Shown piece after piece: positions 9,169 through 18,809 of a DNA stretch of 43,156 nucleotides. Numbering within the stretch: the first letter of the stretch is position 1; every line of letters begins with the position of its first letter. The stretch is from Saprospiraceae bacterium (GTDB lineage: Bacteria; Bacteroidota; Bacteroidia; Chitinophagales; Saprospiraceae). The stretch covers positions 1 through 43,156 of the forward strand of contig JAIBCI010000123.1 of NCBI GenBank assembly GCA_019694255.1, given 5' to 3'. A program made the position numbers and the translations under genes. The notes beneath the pieces were generated by a model. That model made no database searches. It was given only the letters and a program-made list of their open reading frames with translations, and was not told the DNA's origin.

Positions 9169-9753
9169 ATGTTTCTCGAACCAGCATTTAAGTCACAGCG
9201 CAGCGGCTGGATTGAAGTAATCTGCGGCTCAATGTTTAGCGGCAAAACGGAAGAGCTTATCCGCCGTCTCAAACGCGCCCGTTTTGCAAATCAGAAGGTG
9301 CAGATTTTTAAACCCAGCAAAGACACCCGTTATGATGAGCGGCAGGTGGTCTCGCATGATGATAATGCGCTGTTATCAACCCCCGTACAACATTCTTCAC
9401 AGATTTTGATACTTCCGGAGGATATTCAGGTCGTTGGGATTGATGAGGTCCAGTTTTTCGACCTGGAAATAATCAAAAACGTCCAGAAACTTTGTGATCG
9501 GGGAATTCGTGTCATAATCGCCGGACTGGATATGGATTTCAGGGGAGAGCCCTTCGGGCCAATGCCTGGTCTTCTGGCCATTGCAGAATATATCACCAAG
9601 GTACATGCAATATGCCCTCACTGTGGCAACCTCGCTACGCATTCTTACAGGATTAGCGAAGAAGAGGATACGATTGTACTAGGTGAAAAAGACAAGTATG
9701 AACCAAGATGTCGTGCCTGTTTTGGAATGGGCAAAATATTGACTTTCAGTTAA
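9169..9753 (+). CDS. tdk: thymidine kinase (type II, TK1-like)
   Basis: Phosphorylates thymidine with ATP in the pyrimidine salvage pathway. The 194-residue length is normal for the TK1-like family. The P-loop GSMFSGKT is at residues 20-27, the DEVQFFD motif at 92-98 includes the catalytic-base glutamate E93, and a structural zinc site is formed by C149/C152 and C181/C184 (CPHC and CRAC). I choose the ATG at 9169 because homologues begin shortly before the P-loop; the open frame reaches back to 9079 but that extension has no family similarity. It stands alone, divergent from the rhomboid operon. Confidence 0.95.
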   Translation: MFLEPAFKSQRSGWIEVICGSMFSGKTEELIRRLKRARFANQKVQIFKPSKDTRYDERQVVSHDDNALLSTPVQHSSQILILPEDIQVVGIDEVQFFDLEIIKNVQKLCDRGIRVIIAGLDMDFRGEPFGPMPGLLAIAEYITKVHAICPHCGNLATHSYRISEEEDTIVLGEKDKYEPRCRACFGMGKILTFS

Positions 9754-9886
9754 TCTATATATCAAAAAATAACTAAAACAATTCCATTTTTGGCTTTAAA
9801 TGAAGTCCTCTGGATTGGTTTCTAGTAGTTAATACATTAACAAATGGCATAATATTTGCAATTCAGCAATAACCATTTGTCTGATT

Positions 9887-12800
9887 ATGAAACCAATTGT
9901 CATAGCCATAGCTGCTTGGGCAATCCCATTATTATTGTTTTCGCAGGTCTCCGGTATTGTTTTTAGGGATTACAATCTCAATGGATTAAGAGATTCAAGT
10001 GCGATTCTGGAAGAGCCCCTTTTACCAGGATACACGCTCAAATTATATGGCATAACAGGCCTAATAGGTACAACGACGACCGGTATTAACGGAAGCTATT
10101 CCTTTAATACTTCAGTTAAGCCTCCTTTTCGTCTTGAATTGCTCAATAGCGATCCATTAGATTTTGAAACCAATATTTCTACATCCACAGGTGGCTCCAG
10201 GACAACCGTCAGATTCATCTGGAGTTCCGGTGAGTCGGTCAATTTTGGAATTCAATACCCTGGTGATTATTGTGAAAAAGCCAAAGTAGTTTCACCCTGT
10301 TATGCCAATGGTGATCCCCTTCCGCCTGGTTCTGCATTTTCCAATCTTGAATCGTTGGTTAGTTGGGATATCAACAATGGAGGGACTACCACAGCGCAGG
10401 CAAAGACATTATCCCATGGTGGCATGGCTCCGAATGTGCAGGTTCTGGCCTCGGCACAACAGATCGGTGCTTGTTGGGCTTTGGCCATTCAAAAGAAAAG
10501 TAAAAAATTATATACACTGGCCACACTCAAGCGGCATACGGGGCTCGGCCCAATGGGAATTGGAGGGTTTTATCAGATCGACTTAACAACCAATGCGGTG
10601 ACAGAATCACTGGATCTCAATACGATTGGTATTCCATCGGGTGTTGTTCCGAATAATCTGTCTCGTGGAATTCCGTCTTCCGGGGCACCGGTTTCAACCG
10701 ATTCACTGGCATTTAGCATGATCGGCAAAGTAGGTTTTGGTGGAATGGATTTGTCGGAAGATGAAAAAACAATTTATCTCGTTAATTTACATAATCGAAA
10801 GATCTATTCAATTTTTATCAATTCTCCTTATGTAAGACCTGATCATTCAAAAGTAGACTCTTTTGATATACCGAATCCTGGTTGTCAGGGAGGTGATTTT
10901 AGACCTTGGGCCTTAAAGGTCTACAAAGGCAAAGTTTACGTGGGTTTAGTGTGCGATGCTGGTCAATCTGGCTTGTCATCTGACCTCAGCGCATCAGTCT
11001 ATCGTCTGGATCCTACCAGCAGATCCTTTACACAAGTGATGAGTGCTTCTTTAAATTACCCTGGTTTTTTTGGAGCGCCAAAGTTTGAATCATGGCTTAA
11101 TTCCTGGGATCCAACCTGCTTACAAGGAGATCATGTCTATTGTGCACATGCCCAGGCGATGCTGACCGATCTTGAATTTGAAGGATCCGATGTGATGATT
11201 TTGGGCCTCGCGGATCGTTATGGATTTCAGGCGGCACATAAACAGCCGGATCTCAATGGTGCTGGCAAATTTTCAATTATTTCATTTGGAGATATATTGA
11301 GATCAAGACGCGACCCATCAACGGGTCTTTACGTACTTGAGAATAATGGCAGTGACGGTGTCATTACCACAGCCGGAAAAAATACAGGAATAGGTCCTGG
11401 ATTTGGTGAATTTTATCATGGAGATAACTCCTTGTTTTCTGATGGTGACGTCAATGAAGAGGAAAGCGTTACTGGATCATTGGCGATGTGCACTGGCAGG
11501 GCTGTTTTGGTAACTTCGCAGGACCCTGTAGATCTGTTCAGTAGCGGTATCATTCACCTCAGCAACAGCAACGGAAGTTGGCTTAAAAGACTTGAAATTG
11601 TACCTTCAGATGAATCAACTTACATCGGAAAATCCGCAGGCCTTGGAGATTTGATCATTTCAACCCCTCCACCACCCATTCAAATCGGCAATTATGTTTG
11701 GAAAGATCTGAACAAAAATGGTCTTCAGGATCCACAGGAGCCACCGATTAGTGGGGTAAAGGTTCAGCTGATCAGGAACGGGATAGTGATAGCCACTGCA
11801 GAGACAAATAAGTTTGGAGAATATCTTTTCGCCAATGACTCAGTATCGGGTATCAACGAATATCCGAAGTCATTTCTTTATAATATTTCCTTGCTCGAAT
11901 CGGATGCAGACTTTACGCTTCGCATCGACGGCACACAGTCTGCTTTAAATGGATTTGTAAATACCACCTATTTGGCGGGATTCCCAGCCAGTTCAATTAT
12001 TGATAATAATGGCTCGCAGACATCCCCGGGCATACTTGAGTTCTCGTTTCATACAGGTATTGATGGCGAAAATAACTTTACATACGATTTTGGATTTTCT
12101 CCATTAGATCCATGCAGTATTTCATTGAATCATCTGGTCATCAGCGAATGTGATCCGTTGACAAATTCATTCTACATTACTGGTGATATTACATTCGTCA
12201 ACGCCCCGATTGGGTTCGTAACGATAAAGGTCAGTACGGGTGAATCCAAATCGTTATTTGTATTGGGAGATGGTACCTATCCTTTTAAAATAAAAAATAT
12301 TGAAAGTCGTGGCTTAACTGGAGTGGATGTGACCGTAACACCTGAAAGTAATCCTGATTGTGCACTTTTCATTCTGAATTTGTTTAATCAACCGCTCTCA
12401 TGTTGTGATCATACTTTTGAATTATGTTCGAATCGCACCAAGAACATCAGCCTGGGTGCGACTCAGGGTATGGCTCAATACAGGTGGTACAAATCCTCAG
12501 ATCATCAGGTTGTAGGTTTTAATGAAAGTCTTGTGATAGATAACCTGTTTCCGGGGCTGGAAGATAATTCGGAAAGTTATTATTTTGTAGCAATTGATTC
12601 AACCGGAGACACCATTCGTCAATATTGCCCATACCAGGTCAATATTATTCCCTGTTGCGCGCTTCAGATAAGTTTCTTTATGCAGAATCCCTGTGATAAT
12701 AACGGAACTCCCTACAATGCAAATGATGACTGGTTTTCTGTTGTGATCAATGCTGAAAATCCAGATGCAGGAATTACAAGCCGATATGAAGTTGTAAAAA

Positions 12801-15800
12801 ACGGTGTCGTGCTGGGCTCTGCAGCTTATGGTGCACCCATCGTCGTAGGTACCGGTACGTTGCCGGACTTCAGAGCCGATGGTGTGAGCAAATATAAATT
12901 GGAGATAAGGGATTTTGATGATCATCGTTGTCTCGATTCTGTCTATACAATCCCGGCGCAATGCCCCGTTCCAAAACTAACGGTCAATAAATACCTTTCT
13001 TCTTATACGATTCTTTCTGATGCCAGTTATAATGTTACCTATAAAATTGAAGTTGAGAATCAGGGGACGGAGACCGGAATATACAACCTGAGGGACGTTC
13101 AGGCTTTTGATGATGATATTACGATAAAAACTGCTTTTTACACAACCAATATCCCTTCAAGGTCTGGCGCTGCATTGATCGGCAAAGGTCCGTGGGATCT
13201 GAATATGATGCAACAGATTGCACCGGGAATCAGACATATTTATACGATTGTGATGAATTTTAGCCTGGACCTTCGTCCATCTAGTCCCGGGGATAATCTG
13301 TACTCATCTTGTGGCACACAGCCTCAGGCTGGTCAGTCGCTTTTTAACAGGGCGTTACTGGATTCTGACGGTGATGGTACATTTGATTTACTGGATACAG
13401 CCTGTACGGATATTCCGGTTTATGAATGTGACAAAGAACTTATTCAACAATCTCAGCTTGACCTTTACCATCACGACTTGGTGTATAGAATTATCGTGCG
13501 AAATCGCGGCGCTGCAACCGGTCAATATAATCTAATTGAAAATCCTACATTCGAAGATGACACAAGAATTGTGGCTGGTTCATTTGCAATGAATGGTGCG
13601 GTGTCCCAGAATCTTGCATTACCCAAACCAGTCAATGGATGGATTTTAACACAAATGCGAACAATCGCACCCAATGCAACGGATACTTTTATTGTGAACT
13701 TCAAAGTGAATCTGGATTTAAGACCTGGATCTTTGGGAGACAATGTTTATACTTATTGCGGAAAGCAGACCAGTGGATTAAGTAGAGTTGCTGAAGGCTT
13801 GTTTAATGTAGCAGGTTTAGACCTGAACAATGATTTAAGGGCTGAAATTAAAGACACCACCTGCGGATCCCTTCCTTATATCACGCACCAGAAGTATTTA
13901 TATGACAAGAAATTCACAGGCGTAGAGCAAAATGAGGTTACATATCTTTTTATCGTTGAAAACAACGGAGGTGGCGTTGGTAATTATTCACTTTCTGATC
14001 AGCTTTCTTTTGATGATGATGTAACGGTTACTTCTGCACTAATTCGTGTAAATCAGGATGCCGGGGTGATCCTTGGGCCCAAAACCCATAACGACAAATT
14101 ATCTTTGGTTAGCAACCGTTCAATACCTGGTCAAAAAAGAGATTCGATATTTCTGACCTTGTACCTGAGACTTAATTTGAGTAACCTTAGCAGTGGTGAT
14201 CACAGGTATATCCGTTGTCAAAAAGATTCCAGCAGTAACTTCATTTCGGGAACTGGCTTATTTGATGAGTCACAGCTCGATATAAACAATGACAATATTG
14301 TTGATGAAAAAGATACCGTTTGCACGGATTTTGAATATTATGATTTGGCATTGCGAAAAATTTCACTAAGTACTGGGCCAGCCAAGTTTGGTGTCAACAA
14401 TTTCTTTAGAATACTTGTATACAATCAGGGCACAGGTTTGGTTAGACAAGTCCAGATCTCGGAATATCTTACTTCTGCCATGCAATTGAATGGGCTGTTA
14501 AGCCCTGGTTGGTCTTTACTCAATGATACCACCGCACTATTCACGATTGATTCTCTACTGCCAGAAGACAGTGTACTGATAGATATTGGAATCATCTTAT
14601 CACCATACCGCAATTTAAGTGAAACGATTAATTCTGCCGAAATAAATTCCTTCTTCAACAAGGATAATAGGACAGTTGAAGATATCGATTCGTATCCGGA
14701 CATGATGCGTAGGAATGATAATTACGTTCTGCCAAATTCTAAAGATGATGATAACATTCAGGGTAAGGCCAAACTCAATCCTGGTGAAGATGAGGATGAC
14801 GAGGATGTGGCCCTGATTCCAACTTTTGACCTGGCATTGAAGAAAAGAATCGCTACGCCTCCACCATACCAGTACAATCAAAATATATCATTTAAGATTA
14901 CGCTATACAATCAGGGTCATCAGACAGTGTACTCCTCATTTATCACGGATTACATACCCGATGGATATGAATTCGAACAAGTATTGAATCCAGATTGGAT
15001 CCTCAACGGTCGTCAGGCTAGTTTGATGATACTCGATTCATTGACTACAGGTGATACGTTGGATCGTTTTATAATTCTAAGGCTAAAGGCGGAAACGGAT
15101 CCCAAGCAATGGATTAATGTCTCGGAAATTCTGAATGCTGCAATCAGCAGACGTATTGGTGTCCATGCCTTGACGAGTGATATTGACAGTGATTTTGACA
15201 ATATAAAGGACAATGATATGGGTGGTATCGTTAACTCTTCAAGCGATGATCACATTGATGACGATGGTAAGGACAGTAATATGGATGGGATCAAGGACGA
15301 AGATGATCAGGACCCTGCTGTTCCTTACATTTGGGATCTGGCATTGCGCAAGAAACTTATAACACCTTCCCCGTTTTTTCCCGGAGACAAACTGGATTTT
15401 TCAATCAAAATTTACAATCAGGGAACGGATACCTTAGGCCGTGTGGTAATCAAGGATTACATTCCTGAAGCTTACCAGTTCTTTGCCTTGGATAATCCAG
15501 GTTGGATTCTTGCAGGAAATTATGCCACGTTGAATCTCGTGCGAAGAGTTGTTCCGGGAGATAGTACGGAAGCAAGGATAAGACTGGTCTTGCGTTCCGG
15601 AAACCGGACATTTGAAAAGTATATTAATTACTGTGAAATTATTGATTCTTACAATTCAGTTGGAGCATCTCGTAAAGGCTTTGACATCGATAGTCGTGAG
15701 GATAGCAATAATCCGGTTGAAGCGAGCCAAAAGCCCGATCAGCCAGGAGATGATGAGATACTAATGTCTGTATTGGGTGGCAATGAGGATGATCATGATC

Positions 15801-18133
15801 CTGCGATGGCAAAAGTTGTAGATCTGGCATTAATGAAATATGACAAACTGAATAGGACAGTTAAATACGGAGATACGGTGCCTTTTCTGATTAATGTCTA
15901 TAATCAGGGCTTTGTGCCTGTTTCCTCCTTTTCACTGGTAGATTATCTTCCCATGTCATTGACATGGATTGATAACCCTGGCTGGACTTATTTTCCGGGA
16001 AACCGTTACGCCACTAGCGCTTTCAATAAAATTATTAATCCGGGGGATAGTGTACAGGTTCAGATAAGGCTTAGGGTTGAACTAAACAGTATGCTGACCG
16101 GCGATTTGGTCAATATCGCGGAAATCACCGCAGCAAGAGATATGAGCGGGATCATCTATAACAGGGACATCGACTCTCAGTATGATTTTGATAAGTTTAA
16201 CGATACCGGTGGAATTCCCAATTCACTATCAGATAATTTTTTAACAGATGATGGTACAGATAGTGATGGAGATGGCATCATGGATGAAGATGATGCGGAT
16301 CCGGATGTTGTTTCGCTTGTTGATTTTGCATTGAAAAAAGAAATTCTCGGTCCTTCTTCTGGAGGTATTGGTGATACCGTCAATTTTAATATTAAAGTTT
16401 TTAACCAGGGCAATGTGGAAGCTTCTGAGATTACGGTTATTGATTATTTGACCGCCGCTTACCAGTTTATTCCATCCTTAAACCCTGGATGGGTATCAGA
16501 CGCTTTGGGAATTACCAATACCAAAACAGCTACGGTAAGACAAGGTGATAGCGCACAATGGACCTTGAAATTAAAGGTGCTGTCAACCAACGATCCCAAT
16601 AATTATTGTAATTATGCAGAAGTCTACAGTGTCAGAAATCGACTGGGCGTGGAAGTCGCAGACTTGGATGCAGACAGCCGGCCTCGTTCGAATACAAGTA
16701 CCGAAAGACTTGTTAAACCTGGATCATCGGATGATAACAGAATCAACGGTAGAGGTATAGCGTTTCAAGAAGACGAAGACGATCATGATGTAGCAGGACC
16801 TGCCGGCAGAGCAAGATTAGGTGATATGGTGTGGGAAGATCGCAACGCCAATGGAGTAATGGACCCAGGAGAGGCAGGAATTCCAAATGTACAGGTGCAG
16901 CTGTTTAACCTGGCTACGATTCAGCTGGTTAAGACAGCCTATACTAACCAGAATGGTAAATATCAATTTGATGATCTTCCTCCAGGCAAGTATTTCTTAA
17001 AATTCATTCCACCAGCCGGGTGCAGTTTTTCATCCAACGACCAGACGGTTGATTCTTTGGATAGCGATGTGAACGGGACATTTGGATATGGGACTACGGG
17101 AATTATTATGTTGAATTCCGGTGACGATGACCGTACCTGGGATGCAGGACTGTATAAATGCTTGTACATTGACGGCAATGTCTGGTATGATTACAATAAA
17201 GACGGTATTCTTAATTTGAGTGAGAATGGTATTAATGGAATTTTGGTTAGCCTATTCTCATACCCTGACAGAAAACTACAATCAAAAATTCTAACCTATT
17301 CGGTATACAGTACATCTTATGTTCATGATGGTTATTACACTTTCTGTGTCAAGCCGGGTAGCTATTATATCGTAATAGAGTCGCTCTCTGACTTTGTAAC
17401 CTCTCCGTTCAAACAAGGAAGTAATCCTTCGATTGATTCAGATTTGGATAATTCCAATGGACCGTTCTCTTCTTATGTATTGAAGGGACTTTCACGGGAT
17501 TCTTTACGGAGCATCAGTGGTGGAATTTATAATCCAAAGTTTGCCTTAGGGGGTACTTCTTCCGGAATTTCAGTTCTTACACAACGTTCAAATTCAGATT
17601 TGGATCTTGTTGCCGAACATATACCTGAAGGTGTTCGTTTGAATTTTGAATTGCAAAATGATGCCTGTCTGTCATTTTATAATATTTATAGAAAAGCTGC
17701 CGAAGATCATGAATTTAAATTACTGACCAAAGTCCAAACGGATCCTTCACAGCACATTTGTGAATATACATTTATAGACACAGATCCGGTTATGAAGCAA
17801 GGAGGCTGGTACTTTGTTGAAGGCTTGGATCAGGCGAAGTGGCAGTACAACAGTAACTCGGTAAGGATCTACGCCACCAATTATTCTTCATCGCTTATAA
17901 TTTATCCAAATCCCGCTCATGAACGGGCTGTGGTAAGGTACAAAGGGCTGCTCAATGGTCCAGCTGTTCTTGAAATACGCGATCTCAGTGGTAAACTGGT
18001 AATGAAGTACAATGGTATCTTGGATTCAGAATTTACGTTGAATACAGAATCTTTCAGTGAAGGATTATATCAGGTGCAGTGGTCCGACGCAGATGAAACA
18101 CTCACGCAAATGATGCAGGTGACACACCGGTAA
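9887..18133 (+). CDS. giant secreted multidomain surface protein with SdrD-B, DUF11-like repeats and T9SS sorting domain
   Basis: A 2748-residue predicted cell-surface or secreted protein, likely an adhesin or matrix component. A signal peptide spans residues 1-19. Then come: an SdrD B-like domain (about 22-120, GIVFRDYNLNGLRD); a large, possibly propeller-like region (about 130-590); a second SdrD B-like domain (about 599-745, NYVWKDLNKNGLQDPQE); a cysteine-rich part (about 746-1025); three related repeats (starts near 1027, 1181, 1332), each closing with an Asp-rich EF-hand-like loop; five DUF11-like repeats (starts near 1485, 1647, 1817, 1979, 2145) opening with D-(LF)-A-L-x-K; two further SdrD B-like domains (from about 2309 and 2427); an Fn3-like segment; and a type A T9SS sorting domain (about 2670-2748, IIYPNPAHERAVVRY). 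Acidic linkers suggest calcium binding. A strong terminator follows. Ligand unknown. Confidence 0.9.
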   Translation: MKPIVIAIAAWAIPLLLFSQVSGIVFRDYNLNGLRDSSAILEEPLLPGYTLKLYGITGLIGTTTTGINGSYSFNTSVKPPFRLELLNSDPLDFETNISTSTGGSRTTVRFIWSSGESVNFGIQYPGDYCEKAKVVSPCYANGDPLPPGSAFSNLESLVSWDINNGGTTTAQAKTLSHGGMAPNVQVLASAQQIGACWALAIQKKSKKLYTLATLKRHTGLGPMGIGGFYQIDLTTNAVTESLDLNTIGIPSGVVPNNLSRGIPSSGAPVSTDSLAFSMIGKVGFGGMDLSEDEKTIYLVNLHNRKIYSIFINSPYVRPDHSKVDSFDIPNPGCQGGDFRPWALKVYKGKVYVGLVCDAGQSGLSSDLSASVYRLDPTSRSFTQVMSASLNYPGFFGAPKFESWLNSWDPTCLQGDHVYCAHAQAMLTDLEFEGSDVMILGLADRYGFQAAHKQPDLNGAGKFSIISFGDILRSRRDPSTGLYVLENNGSDGVITTAGKNTGIGPGFGEFYHGDNSLFSDGDVNEEESVTGSLAMCTGRAVLVTSQDPVDLFSSGIIHLSNSNGSWLKRLEIVPSDESTYIGKSAGLGDLIISTPPPPIQIGNYVWKDLNKNGLQDPQEPPISGVKVQLIRNGIVIATAETNKFGEYLFANDSVSGINEYPKSFLYNISLLESDADFTLRIDGTQSALNGFVNTTYLAGFPASSIIDNNGSQTSPGILEFSFHTGIDGENNFTYDFGFSPLDPCSISLNHLVISECDPLTNSFYITGDITFVNAPIGFVTIKVSTGESKSLFVLGDGTYPFKIKNIESRGLTGVDVTVTPESNPDCALFILNLFNQPLSCCDHTFELCSNRTKNISLGATQGMAQYRWYKSSDHQVVGFNESLVIDNLFPGLEDNSESYYFVAIDSTGDTIRQYCPYQVNIIPCCALQISFFMQNPCDNNGTPYNANDDWFSVVINAENPDAGITSRYEVVKNGVVLGSAAYGAPIVVGTGTLPDFRADGVSKYKLEIRDFDDHRCLDSVYTIPAQCPVPKLTVNKYLSSYTILSDASYNVTYKIEVENQGTETGIYNLRDVQAFDDDITIKTAFYTTNIPSRSGAALIGKGPWDLNMMQQIAPGIRHIYTIVMNFSLDLRPSSPGDNLYSSCGTQPQAGQSLFNRALLDSDGDGTFDLLDTACTDIPVYECDKELIQQSQLDLYHHDLVYRIIVRNRGAATGQYNLIENPTFEDDTRIVAGSFAMNGAVSQNLALPKPVNGWILTQMRTIAPNATDTFIVNFKVNLDLRPGSLGDNVYTYCGKQTSGLSRVAEGLFNVAGLDLNNDLRAEIKDTTCGSLPYITHQKYLYDKKFTGVEQNEVTYLFIVENNGGGVGNYSLSDQLSFDDDVTVTSALIRVNQDAGVILGPKTHNDKLSLVSNRSIPGQKRDSIFLTLYLRLNLSNLSSGDHRYIRCQKDSSSNFISGTGLFDESQLDINNDNIVDEKDTVCTDFEYYDLALRKISLSTGPAKFGVNNFFRILVYNQGTGLVRQVQISEYLTSAMQLNGLLSPGWSLLNDTTALFTIDSLLPEDSVLIDIGIILSPYRNLSETINSAEINSFFNKDNRTVEDIDSYPDMMRRNDNYVLPNSKDDDNIQGKAKLNPGEDEDDEDVALIPTFDLALKKRIATPPPYQYNQNISFKITLYNQGHQTVYSSFITDYIPDGYEFEQVLNPDWILNGRQASLMILDSLTTGDTLDRFIILRLKAETDPKQWINVSEILNAAISRRIGVHALTSDIDSDFDNIKDNDMGGIVNSSSDDHIDDDGKDSNMDGIKDEDDQDPAVPYIWDLALRKKLITPSPFFPGDKLDFSIKIYNQGTDTLGRVVIKDYIPEAYQFFALDNPGWILAGNYATLNLVRRVVPGDSTEARIRLVLRSGNRTFEKYINYCEIIDSYNSVGASRKGFDIDSREDSNNPVEASQKPDQPGDDEILMSVLGGNEDDHDPAMAKVVDLALMKYDKLNRTVKYGDTVPFLINVYNQGFVPVSSFSLVDYLPMSLTWIDNPGWTYFPGNRYATSAFNKIINPGDSVQVQIRLRVELNSMLTGDLVNIAEITAARDMSGIIYNRDIDSQYDFDKFNDTGGIPNSLSDNFLTDDGTDSDGDGIMDEDDADPDVVSLVDFALKKEILGPSSGGIGDTVNFNIKVFNQGNVEASEITVIDYLTAAYQFIPSLNPGWVSDALGITNTKTATVRQGDSAQWTLKLKVLSTNDPNNYCNYAEVYSVRNRLGVEVADLDADSRPRSNTSTERLVKPGSSDDNRINGRGIAFQEDEDDHDVAGPAGRARLGDMVWEDRNANGVMDPGEAGIPNVQVQLFNLATIQLVKTAYTNQNGKYQFDDLPPGKYFLKFIPPAGCSFSSNDQTVDSLDSDVNGTFGYGTTGIIMLNSGDDDRTWDAGLYKCLYIDGNVWYDYNKDGILNLSENGINGILVSLFSYPDRKLQSKILTYSVYSTSYVHDGYYTFCVKPGSYYIVIESLSDFVTSPFKQGSNPSIDSDLDNSNGPFSSYVLKGLSRDSLRSISGGIYNPKFALGGTSSGISVLTQRSNSDLDLVAEHIPEGVRLNFELQNDACLSFYNIYRKAAEDHEFKLLTKVQTDPSQHICEYTFIDTDPVMKQGGWYFVEGLDQAKWQYNSNSVRIYATNYSSSLIIYPNPAHERAVVRYKGLLNGPAVLEIRDLSGKLVMKYNGILDSEFTLNTESFSEGLYQVQWSDADETLTQMMQVTHR

Positions 18134-18190
18134 TGTAAACTTAACTGAAATTCAGATAAGATAATTCGATATAGTTAGTCAATATGGTTG

Positions 18191-18222
18191 GGCTGTTGCT
18201 TCATGGCAATGGCCTTTTTTTT
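18191..18222 (+). terminator. rho-independent terminator of the giant surface protein gene
   Basis: A nine-base-pair stem (GGCTGTTGC with GCAATGGCC, two G-T wobbles) encloses a six-base loop and is followed directly by eight T residues. It lies 58 bp after the stop codon at 18133. Confidence 0.8.
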
Positions 18223-18355
18223 GTAACGAAAGTGGGCTTGTACCAAGTCTAAATTCAACCCAGTACTAGCTATTGTATTCTTCAACGGATAGGATTTTGT
18301 ATATATTTTCATGATGTTTTTGTCCAATGAGAGCAGAGGGTCTTATTGCCTCCTT

Positions 18356-18763
18356 TCATATTATGCGCTTGGTGCGACGTCCGTGTTCGTCAAACCATAA
18401 CTCATCATCGGCTTCTGGCAAACCATGATAATTGATTGTGATTTCTTCTCCCGCCTTGATTTTTCTAATAGCAAAAAAATTTATGGTCTCCTCAACCAGA
18501 TCAAGAATAAAATCTGCATTGGGTGTGTACGAATGATTGTAAAGTGATCCATAACCCAAAGCAATAGCAGCCTGTTCATCTTCTTCACCCCAGATAAAGT
18601 AATAGTCATGAAGTTCTGTATGGTGTATTGCATCGACTTCCTTTTCCGGTATAATGATGACTGGACAAAATTCAATAGGACTCCCTTCCTGTATTTCGAT
18701 ACCGGCAAAAACGCCACGGCCATGTATTCCTTTAGAAATGTAAATGCCTTGTATCTGTTGCAT
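18356..18763 (-). CDS. SET-domain protein (putative protein-lysine methyltransferase)
   Basis: A 135-residue protein consisting almost only of a SET domain. Motifs: GRGVFA at residues 15-20 (AdoMet-binding N-SET), YNHSYTPNA at 75-83 (the SET N-H-S motif), and GEEITINYHG at 105-114, whose tyrosine Y112 is the usual catalytic tyrosine. There is no cysteine-rich post-SET segment; the protein ends in a basic GRRTKRII tail. SET proteins transfer a methyl group from AdoMet to lysine side chains; the bacterial substrate is unknown. I use the ATG at 18763; an in-frame TTG at 18778 overlaps the promoter element and is less likely. It is divergent from prs. Confidence 0.88.
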   Translation of the reverse strand: MQQIQGIYISKGIHGRGVFAGIEIQEGSPIEFCPVIIIPEKEVDAIHHTELHDYYFIWGEEDEQAAIALGYGSLYNHSYTPNADFILDLVEETINFFAIRKIKAGEEITINYHGLPEADDELWFDEHGRRTKRII

Positions 18764-18775
18764 CGGACAAAAGTT

Positions 18776-18792
18776 CAAAAGTAGTACCTTTG
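18776..18792. promoter_or_regulatory. back-to-back -7 elements of the SET gene and prs
   Basis: TACCTTTG on the plus strand (18785-18792) lies 17 bp before the prs ATG. Read on the minus strand, 18776-18783 is TACTTTTG, 12 bp before the SET ATG. Both match TAnnTTTG, and they are separated by a single base, so the site is an imperfect palindrome in which two polymerases could not bind together. I do not see well-spaced -33 elements for either. Confidence 0.5.
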
Positions 18793-18809
18793 GGGTGTAT
18801 AAAGGACAT

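Noticed and set aside
18744-18809. Extended start of prs
   Set aside because: Would overlap the divergent SET gene and both -7 elements; family members start at MQDIKLFSG at 18810.
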